Positions 7,476-16,900 of a DNA stretch of 64,000 nt are shown here, piece after piece. The notes beneath the pieces were generated by a model. The model did no database searches. It was not told the DNA's origin and saw only the letters and a program-made list of their open reading frames with translations. The position numbers were made by a program, and so were the translations under genes. The DNA is taken from the NCBI GenBank assembly GCA_045114775.1, contig JBGULC010000013.1:1-64000 (forward strand), given 5' to 3'. The number at the start of each line of letters is the position of its first letter. Position 1 is the first letter of the stretch. Source of the stretch: UBA3792 sp045114775 (lineage in GTDB: Bacteria > Bacillota > Clostridia > Christensenellales > CAG-138).

Positions 7476-7823
7476 CGTTTTGGGACGGAAGATCAGTGCG
7501 GCAAGCCAGCCGAACAGGACCGCGGCGGAAATGCCCGCGGCGGTCGCCGTAAGACCGCCGGAAAACGCGCCTAAGATTCCGTGCTCCTTCGCGCCTTCGA
7601 TCGCGCCTTTGGCGAGCGCGTTGCCGAAGCCTAAAAGCGGAACGCTTGCACCCGCGCCGGCAAAATCCGCAAGCGGCTCGTAAATTCCGAGCCCGCCGAG
7701 AACCACGCCCGCAACGACGAACAGCACGAGGATGCGCGCGGAGGTCAGCCGCGTAAAGGACAACAGCAATTGTCCGATCGTGCAGATCGCACCGCCGATC
7801 AGAAACGCCCAAAGATACTGCAT
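7470..7823 (-). CDS. spoVAE: stage V sporulation protein AE
   Basis: The 117-residue integral membrane protein matches SpoVAE: MQYLWAFLIGGAICTIGQLL at the start, YEPLADFAGAGASVPLLGFG in the middle and a C-terminal FGWLAALIF helix. SpoVA proteins form the channel in the spore inner membrane that takes up Ca-dipicolinate during sporulation and releases it on germination. The start at 7823 overlaps the spoVAD stop by one base (TGATG). spoVAC is not next to it; a gene for it lies 32 kb away at 39794. Confidence 0.92.
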   Translation of the reverse strand: MQYLWAFLIGGAICTIGQLLLSFTRLTSARILVLFVVAGVVLGGLGIYEPLADFAGAGASVPLLGFGNALAKGAIEGAKEHGILGAFSGGLTATAAGISAAVLFGWLAALIFRPKTK

Positions 7824-8851
7824 CAGTCCCTCCGTTCCAGTACGACCGCGTGCGCGATGCCGGGGATGCTTTCGCCCTGCATGCCGCTGGTCGGGCTCAT
7901 CAGCGCGCCGGTTGCGAGAAACAGCATGCGCTGTACGTCGCCGCGTTCGATCCGTTCCAATAGCTCCGCCGCAAGCACGACGGCCGAGCAGCCCGCGCCG
8001 CTGCCGCCGCACGAGAAGCCCTGTTCTTCAAGATAGATGCTCGCGCCGCAGTCGAGATAGCGCTTCTCCAAGTCCAAGTGCTTCTGCTTCGCAAGCTCCA
8101 AAAGCATTTCGCTGCCGAACGTGCCGAGATCGCCGGAAACGATCAGGTCGTAATCCTCGACGCGGCTGCCGGTATCCTTTAGGTGCGCAAGGACCGTATC
8201 GCAGCACGCAGGCGCCATCGCGGCGCCCATGTTGTTCGTGTCGGTGATGCCGAGATCGACGACTCTGCCGATCGTGGCGGCGGTCAGCGCGACGTGCGAA
8301 AAGACGGGCAGGGGGACCTCCTGCGTGGACAGCAGGATCGCGCCCGCGCCGGTGACGGTGCGCTGCGCGGTGGGCGGAGCGGTCGTGCCCATTTCGAGCG
8401 GGAAGCGGTATTGCCGCTCGGCGGTGGAGAAGTGACTGCTTGCGCAGCACAAAACCGGCGAACAGTAGCCGCCGTCGGAAAGCACGCCGCCCAGAAGCAG
8501 CGATTCCGCCATCGTGGAGCACGCGCCGTATAAGCCCAGAAAGGGGATCCCGAGCTCGCGTGCGGCGTAGTTTGCCGTGATGATCTGATTCAGAAGATCG
8601 CCCGCGAGCATGGCATGGACGTCGGAAGGCGTCAAGCCGGCCTTTTCGCAGGCCAGACGCGCAGCCGTCTGAAACATCTTGCATTCGGCCTTTTCAAAGC
8701 TGTCCTCGCCGTATTTGTCGTCCTCAAGCACTGTGTCGAACAGCCCCGAAAACGCACCTTCGCCTTCGTTTTTCGCTACGATCGCCGCCGCGCTTCTCAC
8801 CCGCGGCTCGCTCCGAAACAGCAGCGTCCGTTCACCGATCCGTTTTCTCAT
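7823..8851 (-). CDS. spoVAD: stage V sporulation protein AD
   Basis: The 342-residue protein has the thiolase-like fold pattern of SpoVAD: LAGDLLNQIITANYAARELGIPF, GLYGACSTMAESL, then CASSHFSTAERQYRFPLE and a Gly-rich C-terminal half. SpoVAD binds dipicolinic acid and is exposed on the spore inner membrane. The ATG at 8851 is preceded by GGAGG at 8857-8861, five bases away; a longer in-frame extension to 8965 has no ribosome binding site and no homology. Expression is expected in the forespore, but I could not identify a clear sigma-G promoter. Confidence 0.93.
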   Translation of the reverse strand: MRKRIGERTLLFRSEPRVRSAAAIVAKNEGEGAFSGLFDTVLEDDKYGEDSFEKAECKMFQTAARLACEKAGLTPSDVHAMLAGDLLNQIITANYAARELGIPFLGLYGACSTMAESLLLGGVLSDGGYCSPVLCCASSHFSTAERQYRFPLEMGTTAPPTAQRTVTGAGAILLSTQEVPLPVFSHVALTAATIGRVVDLGITDTNNMGAAMAPACCDTVLAHLKDTGSRVEDYDLIVSGDLGTFGSEMLLELAKQKHLDLEKRYLDCGASIYLEEQGFSCGGSGAGCSAVVLAAELLERIERGDVQRMLFLATGALMSPTSGMQGESIPGIAHAVVLERRD

Positions 8852-8969
8852 AAAAACCTCCTTTTCCGTCAGCTTGCTCGAATTTACGGGTTCTATACGC
8901 ATTCGGACAAAATCCGCCTTTTTTCGATTATAAAACACTGAAAAAAACGAACATTTTTTAATCATTCAG

Positions 8970-8998
8970 TAGACAAATACAAACAAATATGGTACTAT
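8970..8998 (+). promoter_or_regulatory. probable promoter of the adhesin gene
   Basis: TAGACA (8970-8975) and TACTAT (8993-8998) are 17 nt apart in an AT-rich stretch. The resulting leader would be about 155 nt. The rest of 8852-9161 holds only this and the spoVAD leader. Confidence 0.5.
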
Positions 8999-9161
8999 AC
9001 ATATAGGTAGAATGGTTTAGTATAGGACATCACAATATCTTGATATTATCCGAGGTCGGTCTCTTGCGGAAAACGGGCATCGTCCCGACAAAATATGAGA
9101 TTGCTTTGAAGGATAGAAGCATACCGGTACGGGATGAAAACATTTTTGAGAGGGACGCACT

Positions 9162-12100
9162 ATGAAGTTGAAAAGGATTATCGGCGCAGCGCTTGCGACC
9201 ATGCTCGCGGCAACACTCATGCCGCTTTCCGTATTGAAAGCGGAAGGCAATGCGTCCGTCACGGTTGAAACGCGCGCGGGACGGAACGAGACGGTCGAGG
9301 TCAGTGAGACGGTCTCGACCGACGCAAACGGTGTTAAGACGACCGAACACGCAGCGGAAGATTATACGACCTCTTCCGGCATGATCGTCGATTATACCGG
9401 CAAGAACGTCGAGCAGCCGAACGGATGTTACGAGTTTGAGGACCACTATACCTCGCAGGATGCGAACGACACCTACGAGGCCGAAGGCGGTTCCGACAAG
9501 TCCAACGAATACCATGCTCCGGCGTCCGAGATCGGCATCAAGATCGACGAAGACGACGTCGGCAAGCCTACAACCGTCACCGGTCCCGCTGCAACGGTGA
9601 TCGAAGTCACGGGTGACGTCAAGGAATCCGACGATGACGGCATCTACGACTATACCGTAAAAGAACGCATCACGCAGAGCGTGATCGGGGTCACAACGAA
9701 GTTTATCGAGATCACCGATTCGCACGGCGCGGTCAATCCGGACGATATGGAGTATGTCCATTCCGATATTAAGCCGGATTACAGTCAGGTGATTGATGAT
9801 GATCTGGACCTGGTGACAAGAACAACATCAAATGGAGAAATATCACAACTTGAAATTCCTCCTGCAGATGATGTAGTTGCATTGATCACAGATGATTATC
9901 AATATGTGAATCTTGAATCCGATCAAGTGGCTGCATTCTGGCCGGGCTGGCTGTTTTCTTCCCCCCAGTCAGCAACTGACAGTCCTGTATACGATGATGG
10001 TATATACCAGTTATACGGGGTCTATAATTACAACCATTTGAGAAGGAAAACCTTTTATTTGCCTGATCACAGGATCGTTGATGTTACAGACGCCGATCAT
10101 CCCAACGGAATCGGTATCAGGTGGGATAACGTATGGTTTTATACGCTGGCCGACAAACATAAAAACGTCATAACGGCATATTGTGCCGACCAAAGAACAT
10201 CCTCGGAAGAACTCGCCCTCTACAGGATCTACAATCTGGAAGACGCCGAGTATTACGAGGAGGAACAGGCAAAGCATATTCGTGCCATCGGCAATAAAGG
10301 ATACTGGGGCTTAGAGGGAGGAGAATCCGACTTCGGCACTCTTGCCGCAGTAAAGAAATTGATGCGTGACTCCGGTCAGTTTACCAATGAACAGATTGAA
10401 ATGCTGACGCCGGGCATGGCGATGTGTGCCATGCAAATGGCTATCTGGAGTTACAGCAACGTCATTAAAGATGACATGACGTTCGTAAATGTGCATCATG
10501 TGCTGAAAAACGGCAGTATCACACCGGCATCCTATCACGCCGCGGAAGAACCCGATCCCGATAAAGCCGATGTGATCATGCGCCTGTACTGGCTGCTTTA
10601 CGATCTGGAGCCGGAAGCGATTCCGGAGAATGACGCCACTACCGAGAATACGATCATCAACGAGAAGAACTTCCTGAAGTCTGTCAATCTGACGATTACG
10701 GACAAACCCGCGGATCACGCGAACAACAAGGACGCGGACAAGACCAACGACGTTTATACCGTCGATCTGGAAATCGCGTTCAAGGTGAAGCCGCTCGAAG
10801 AGAACGGCGATGATCTGGTGCTGGAGATCCAGGATCAGAACGGCGATACGATCGTCAAGGCGCGCATCGCGGGACCGATCCAGGCGGGCGAAGTTCCGGC
10901 GTCGGTCGTCGACGAAGGAGCCTACAAGATCGAGGAGATCCAGCTTCAGGAAGGCGAAACGGCGCTGAAGTTCGCGCTGAGCGGCACACAGAATCTCAGG
11001 AATGACGTATACTTCTTTAACTCCGAAGATCAGAGCGGAACGATCGTGTCCCAGCCGATGGTCGGCGTTGCAAAAGGCAAGCGCGACGTCAACATCTGGA
11101 TGGATCTCACCTTTGAGCTCGACGTCACCGACGAGGAACTGAAGCAGGAACACTACTGGAGAACCGAAAAAGACGTTCCGCACTACGTTGAGCTCCCGAT
11201 CGAAAAGGACTGGCAGGATGCGGACAATCAGGACGGCGTCCGTCCCGATAAGATCACGGTTCGCCTCTTTGCAGACGGCGTCGAGATCAAGAGCATCGAT
11301 ATAACGCCGGACGAGAACGGCGACTGGAAGTACACGTTTACCGGCCTTCCGAAGTACACGGCAGACGGAACGAAGGAGATCAAGTATACGGTAACCGAAG
11401 ATCCGGTTCCCGAGTATGATGAGCCTGAATATCTGGAGACAGAGGACGGTCTCATTAAGATCGTCAATAAGCACACGCCGAAGACGACAGAGATCTCCGT
11501 CACAAAGGAATGGCAGGACGGGGAGAACGTCGACGGCGTTCGTCCCCGGAGCATCACGGTGCATCTGCTTGCGGACGGCAAAGAGGTTGACAGCGCAACG
11601 GTCACGCCGGACGAGAACGGTCGCTGGGAGTACACGTTCGAAGATCTGCCGAAGTACCGGGACGGCGTAGAGATCAAGTACACGATCACCGAAGATCCGG
11701 TTCCCGAATATGAGGCGGAGATAGAGAACTACACGATCACCAACACGCATGAGCCGATCACGACTGATATAACGATCACCAAGGAGTGGGAGGACGAAGA
11801 AAACCGGGACGGCGTTCGTCCCGCGAGCATCACGGTCCGTCTCTATGCAGACGGTAAGGAGATCAAGAGTGCGACGGTCGTTCCGGATGAAAACGGACAT
11901 TGGGAGTACACGTTCGAGGATCTGCCGATGTACCGCGATCAAGGCGTTGAGATCGCCTATACGATTACCGAGGATCCGGTTCCCGAATATGAGACGGTGA
12001 TTGAAAACTACAAGATCACCAACACGCATACCACGGAAAAGACCGCCGCAGAAGGAAAGAAGACCTGGGTCGATAACGACAACAAGGAGAACAAGCGTCC

Positions 12101-12419
12101 CGTGCAGATCGTCATCCGACTGTTCGCGGACGGCGTCGAGATCGACTCCAAGACGGTAACCGAGGCGGACGGCTGGAAGTGGAAATGGGAGAACCTTCCG
12201 AAGAATAAGAACGGCAAGGAGATCAAGTACACGGTCAAGGAAGATCGAATCGTCGGATATACGGCGACGGTCACCGGTTTCGACATCACGAACACATACG
12301 AGGTCGTGACGGGAGACGAATCGGATCCCTGGCTGTGGGTCACCGTTTTCGGAGCCTCGCTGCTCGCGAGCGTCGGACTTCTGATGCTGGAGTGGATGTA
12401 TCGCAAACGTCGCGCGTAA
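9162..12419 (+). CDS. thioester- and Cna-B-domain surface adhesin
   Basis: A 1085-residue secreted protein. A signal peptide covers about 1-29. Residues ~290-470 look like a TQXA thioester domain, with Cys341 (AYCAD) and Gln425 (MQMAIW) positioned to form the internal thioester used for covalent host binding. From about 676 to 1050 there are four Cna-B repeats of ~92 residues (pattern TKEWxDxxNxDGVRPxSI...YTITEDPVPEY...ITNTH) that normally form Lys-Asn isopeptide bonds. The C-terminus has VVTGDES, a membrane helix and RKRRA, but no standard LPxTG. The thioester region (9770-10330) is visibly AT-richer than the repeats, as if exchanged. The downstream sortase probably anchors it. Confidence 0.9.
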   Translation: MKLKRIIGAALATMLAATLMPLSVLKAEGNASVTVETRAGRNETVEVSETVSTDANGVKTTEHAAEDYTTSSGMIVDYTGKNVEQPNGCYEFEDHYTSQDANDTYEAEGGSDKSNEYHAPASEIGIKIDEDDVGKPTTVTGPAATVIEVTGDVKESDDDGIYDYTVKERITQSVIGVTTKFIEITDSHGAVNPDDMEYVHSDIKPDYSQVIDDDLDLVTRTTSNGEISQLEIPPADDVVALITDDYQYVNLESDQVAAFWPGWLFSSPQSATDSPVYDDGIYQLYGVYNYNHLRRKTFYLPDHRIVDVTDADHPNGIGIRWDNVWFYTLADKHKNVITAYCADQRTSSEELALYRIYNLEDAEYYEEEQAKHIRAIGNKGYWGLEGGESDFGTLAAVKKLMRDSGQFTNEQIEMLTPGMAMCAMQMAIWSYSNVIKDDMTFVNVHHVLKNGSITPASYHAAEEPDPDKADVIMRLYWLLYDLEPEAIPENDATTENTIINEKNFLKSVNLTITDKPADHANNKDADKTNDVYTVDLEIAFKVKPLEENGDDLVLEIQDQNGDTIVKARIAGPIQAGEVPASVVDEGAYKIEEIQLQEGETALKFALSGTQNLRNDVYFFNSEDQSGTIVSQPMVGVAKGKRDVNIWMDLTFELDVTDEELKQEHYWRTEKDVPHYVELPIEKDWQDADNQDGVRPDKITVRLFADGVEIKSIDITPDENGDWKYTFTGLPKYTADGTKEIKYTVTEDPVPEYDEPEYLETEDGLIKIVNKHTPKTTEISVTKEWQDGENVDGVRPRSITVHLLADGKEVDSATVTPDENGRWEYTFEDLPKYRDGVEIKYTITEDPVPEYEAEIENYTITNTHEPITTDITITKEWEDEENRDGVRPASITVRLYADGKEIKSATVVPDENGHWEYTFEDLPMYRDQGVEIAYTITEDPVPEYETVIENYKITNTHTTEKTAAEGKKTWVDNDNKENKRPVQIVIRLFADGVEIDSKTVTEADGWKWKWENLPKNKNGKEIKYTVKEDRIVGYTATVTGFDITNTYEVVTGDESDPWLWVTVFGASLLASVGLLMLEWMYRKRRA

Positions 12420-12430
12420 ATCAAATGAAC

Positions 12431-12463
12431 GGCCGGAAAGCGCAAATGCTTTTCGGCCTTTTT
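12431..12463 (+). terminator. terminator or attenuator between adhesin and sortase
   Basis: GGCCGGAAAGC and GCTTTTCGGCC form a stem around GCAAAT, followed by TTTTT. It lies between adhesin and sortase, so some read-through would be needed if both share one promoter. Confidence 0.85.
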
Positions 12464-12474
12464 CGGAGCAAAAG

Positions 12475-13443
12475 ATGAGAAAGAAAGATCAAACGCAAAC
12501 CGGACCTCTTCGTGTTTATCGTTGGCTGAGATTCGTTCTGATCCCGGTTGTCCTTGTGATTCTCGGATTTTCGGCGTACAAGGTGATCACAATTTTCGCG
12601 GAATACGGTGAAAGCGACGAGAGCTACCGACAGATCGAAGAGCAGTTTCTTCTTCCGCCGCGGACGCCGCGACCGGGCTCGATCATTGTCCGACCTGACC
12701 AAACGGCTGAACCGATCCAACAGGTAACCGCGCCGCCGACCGGCGCTGTTGACTCGGCTGCGCCGACAACGGAATCCGCGGAGAGACCGGATGCGGCGAC
12801 GCCGGCGCCGGGCAACAGTTCCCGTGAGCCGGAAAAAGCACCGATCCCGACGGCAGTTCCGCCGACGCCGCTGCCGGAGGTCGCGCCGATCGGCGTGGAC
12901 TTTGAAGGGCTGAAGCAGATGAACAGCGAGTGTATCGGCTGGATCTACATTGCGGGCACGGATATCAGTTATCCGGTCTTGCAGACGGGGAACAACAGCA
13001 AGTATCTCGATACGCTGCCGAACGGCAAGAAAAATAAATCGGGTTCTATCTTTATGGATACCCGAAACGATCCGATGCTTTCGGACGGCAATACGGTTAT
13101 ATACGGTCACAATATGCAGAACGGTACAATGTTCTCAGACCTGCGCAAGTACGAGAAACGGTCGTTTTTCGACGCGCACCGGACAGCCTATTATCTGACG
13201 CCGGACGCAGATTACAAGATCACAATCATTGCGTGCGCAAGGGTGCCTTCATTCGGCGAAGCGTATGAGCTGTACGGCGATCCGGCGGAGCTGAGGACGT
13301 ATCTGCGGTCCGTACTCGGCAGCGCGTTCGTATCCGCACCGATCGATCTCGACCGCGTCACCCGGATCGTAACGCTCTCGACCTGCACCGGCGTAAACGG
13401 AAAACGCATGGTTCTGATCGGCATCCCCGAGCTGCTGTCGTAA
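12475..13443 (+). CDS. srtB: class B sortase
   Basis: A 322-residue transpeptidase: N-terminal membrane anchor (about 20-42), a Pro/Thr-rich linker (about 60-135), then a sortase domain. Class B features are GWIYIAGTDISYPVLQ, the YGHNM motif (His212), LSTCTG (Cys304) and Arg311 in GKRMVLIG, together giving the full catalytic triad. It should join the adhesin encoded just upstream to the cell wall. The sorting signal of that substrate is not canonical, so the enzyme may have an unusual motif preference. Confidence 0.92.
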   Translation: MRKKDQTQTGPLRVYRWLRFVLIPVVLVILGFSAYKVITIFAEYGESDESYRQIEEQFLLPPRTPRPGSIIVRPDQTAEPIQQVTAPPTGAVDSAAPTTESAERPDAATPAPGNSSREPEKAPIPTAVPPTPLPEVAPIGVDFEGLKQMNSECIGWIYIAGTDISYPVLQTGNNSKYLDTLPNGKKNKSGSIFMDTRNDPMLSDGNTVIYGHNMQNGTMFSDLRKYEKRSFFDAHRTAYYLTPDADYKITIIACARVPSFGEAYELYGDPAELRTYLRSVLGSAFVSAPIDLDRVTRIVTLSTCTGVNGKRMVLIGIPELLS

Positions 13444-13540
13444 GATCGGACAACTCTGAATGCGCCGAAGCTTTACGTCGCATCGGACGGCAGAACGACG
13501 GTCCGGGACTGTACAAATTCCGAAATACCGCAATCGCAAA

Positions 13541-13575
13541 AACAGGACACGGGGCAGAACCCGGTCCTGTATTTT
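13541..13575 (+). terminator. terminator after the sortase gene
   Basis: AACAGGAC plus CGGG pairs with CCCG plus GTCCTGT around GGCAGAA, with ATTTTG following. It separates the adhesin-sortase unit from the type VII locus. Confidence 0.75.
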
Positions 13576-13725
13576 GTGTGCGGAGGGAGCAGCAGAATTG
13601 CGGCAAACTGAAGGCGGCTGTACGCCGATCGGGCCGAAAAAAACGATCCGAAACCCGGGAGGACGACCTGAAACCGCACACAGTAAACGTAGAATTGATA
13701 AAAAATACAATTTTCGACATAAATC

Positions 13726-13754
13726 TTGATTTTGGAAAATGTATATGGTAAACT
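13726..13754 (+). promoter_or_regulatory. probable promoter of the type VII secretion operon
   Basis: TTGATT (13726-13731) and TAAACT (13749-13754) with a 17-nt spacer, in an AT-rich stretch. It leaves a leader of about 200 nt before the EssC start, containing small hairpins (for example CGTCTGGGGAAGACG near 13808). No known riboswitch was recognised. Confidence 0.5.
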
Positions 13755-13965
13755 TGATATGTCGCATAATCGCACATATTTGGGACTTTTTCATAATATG
13801 GTTTGATCGTCTGGGGAAGACGTGCTTCGGGAATGTGCTATTCCCTTTGAATACGGTGTGAGGTTGTGCGGTAGCAACGACGTTTGTGCTTTTTTGAGTA
13901 TAGCGAGTTGCTGCGCATTTTTATGTTTATACGGCATTCAGACAATATCGGACGGGAGTATTATA

Positions 13966-16900
13966 ATGGATGATTTGATCAACGGGACGAAATTCGGATT
14001 GGGCAACTCCACAAACAGACCGGACAGGGATAATGCCGGACATCTCAAGGATGCGCAGGGTATTCAGATCGCAGTCGTTTCCAACGGCGGCAAGCTGCAG
14101 GAGCTGTATATTCCGCGCGATTCCGACGGGATCCATAAGATTTTCGAACAGAACGGAAAGGACATTCTTCTGCAGATCCGGAAGCAGGATGATGGGGAAT
14201 GGGCCGCGTTTTGCGGACCGAGGGTGAGATTTACGGATGCGTCCAAATTCGGAAGCAACCGGTCCGTAGTGTTGACGGATCATGCGCTGTATCATCTGAC
14301 CGGCAACGACGGCGGCTACTATCTGTATATTGAGGACGTCAATACGGAGGCGCGGATCCATCACAGCTATTCCGTGGAGAAAAGCAGGCCGATCACGATC
14401 GGCCGATTGGCGGATTGCGGAATCGTGATCGACAGCGATTTTGTATCGAGGCACCATGCGATCATTTTCTGGAATGAGAAGGGATGGCGGATCCAGGATA
14501 CAAACAGCACGAACGGTATCTTCGTAAACGGAAAAAAGATTCAGGACGCAAGCCTGGATTTCGGTGACAGCATCTTCATCATGGGATTGCGGATCGTGAT
14601 CGGGTATGGATTCATTTCCATCAACGACGGCAACGGACGGGCCTCCGTACAATCTCCCTATGTTCATCTCATACAGTCCGATAAGGACATTGCATATACG
14701 CTTCCGAAAGCAGATTCGGAGAAAGACGATTCATGTTATAACAGATTGCCGCGCGAGCGGGAGATCATCAAGGCCGATCCGATCGTTTTTGACAGCCCGC
14801 CTCCCTCGTTGAACGGAAATCAGATTCCGTTTATGCTGCGCATGGGCAGCCCGGCGCTGATGGGCGGAAGAGCGCTCGCCACAGGCAACTATTTCATGGC
14901 GGTGACAAGCCTTGTTATGCCGTTCTTGACGCAGGGCTTTACGGAAAAACAACGAAAAGAATACGAAGCCCAGAGAAACGAAAAATATAAGGCATACCTT
15001 AACGCAAAGCGCGAGGAAATCAGTCACGAATGCGCGGAGGAGAAGCGGATCCTTGAGAGGACGTACCCGGAGACGAGCCTTGTTTCCATTTGGCCCGAAA
15101 CCAGACGTCGTTTGTGGGAGCGCAGAAACGTAGACGACGATTTTCTTACGATCCGGATCGGACACGGCGATTACCCGATGCTGGCGCCGTATGACTGCGA
15201 TCAGGAACGATTCAATATTGAAGAAGACGAGCTTGAGAAGGAGATGCGCAGCATCACCAAGGAGCCGGAATGGCTGAAGGACGCGCCGGTTTTGACATCC
15301 CTTACGAAGGATTTTGTCAGCGGCATCCTCGGAGACCCCGAGCAGATCAGAGAATTCATCCTGAACATGATGCTGCAGATCATGATGACGCACAGTCCGG
15401 ATGAAGTGAAGGTCATTCTGCTGTGCGACCCGTCCGAAGCGAAGAACTTTGAATTGTTCCGTTTCCAGAAGCACATGCGCAACGACGATTTCACAATGCG
15501 CTTTATGGCGACGAATATCGTCGAAGCGACCAGGATCAGCGGCTATCTGGCGGAGCAGATCGAGGACAGCCTTGAAAAGAAAACCGAACTGAAGAAGATC
15601 CTGAAAGAAAGAGCGTATTACGTTGTCTTTGCGCTGGACAAGAAGCTGCTCGACTCGGTTGAGTTCCTGAAGGACGTTCTGAAACAGGACGAATCCGTCG
15701 GCGTTTCGGTCGTTGCCGGGTTCCCGGAACTGCCGAAGGAATGCACGAAGATCTTCCAGCTCAAGAATTCGCAGAATAAAACGACCTATATCAAGGAGCC
15801 GGATCACTATAAAGAAGAGTTTTTGATCGACCGGATCGATGACCGGGAAAAAACAGCGGCGTTGATGCGGACGGCAAGTATCCGCATTCCTACGGCGTCC
15901 GCTGCATATCTGCTTCCCAAGACGGTCACGTTCCTCGAGATGTTCGGCGTCGGTAAGGTGGAGCATCTTGCGCCGCTGCGCCGCTGGGCAGAGAACAATC
16001 CCGTCAAATCGCTGGCGGTTCCCGTCGGCGTCGGAACGGACGGCGAACCGTTCATACTTGACTTGCATCAAAAACGGCAGGGCCCGCACGGTCTTGTCGC
16101 CGGTACGACCGGCTCCGGTAAATCGGAGTTCCTGATTACCTATATCCTTTCGCTTGCGGTGAACTTCTCACCGAATGAGGTCGCGTTCCTTCTGATCGAC
16201 TATAAGGGCGGCGGCCTTGCAGGCGCGTTCTACGACGACGTACAGAAGCTATATTTGCCGCACGTGATCGGTACGATCACCAACCTGGACGGCGCGGCGA
16301 TCCAGCGTTCGCTGATCTCGATCAATGCCGAACTGAAGCGCCGTCAGCGGGTCCTGAACGAGGCAAAGAGCATCACCAATGCCGGTACGATGGACATTTA
16401 CGACTATCAGAAGCTGTTCCGTGCCGGAAAGCTCAAAAAGCCGATGCCGCATCTGTTCATCATCTCCGACGAGTTTGCGGAGCTGAAGGCGCAGCAGCCG
16501 GAGTTCTTGAACGAGCTGATCAGTACGGCGCGTATCGGTCGAAGCCTCGGCGTGCATCTGATTCTCGCGACGCAGAAGCCGGGCGGCGTGGTCAACGACC
16601 AGATCGTTTCCAATACCAAGTTCCGCGTCTGTCTGCGCGTTGCGGACAAGTCGGACAGTATGGATATGCTGAAGCGTCCCGAGGCGAGCGAGCTGCGCGA
16701 TACCGGCCGATTCTACCTGCAGGTCGGCAACAACGAATACTTTGCGATGGGCCAATCCGCATGGTGCGGCGCCGGGTATGAGCCTTCGGATGAGCCGCCG
16801 AAGTCTGTCGACGAGAGCATTGCGGTCATCGATCCGACCGGGCAGGCGGTCGTTACCATGAAGCCGGAACGGAAAAAGATCAAGACCGAGATCAAGCAGC

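Noticed and set aside
10311..12029. A 572-codon open frame on the minus strand
   Set aside because: Antisense to the Cna-B repeats; the apparent repeats in it mirror those of the adhesin.
13822..13965. Upstream start for EssC at 13822
   Set aside because: The extra 48 residues are Cys-rich with no match to EssC and no ribosome binding site, while GGGAG is well placed before the ATG at 13966.
13726..13965. Riboswitch in the T7SS leader
   Set aside because: I compared it by eye with common riboswitch cores (c-di-GMP, SAM, glycine) and saw no match; only small hairpins are evident.
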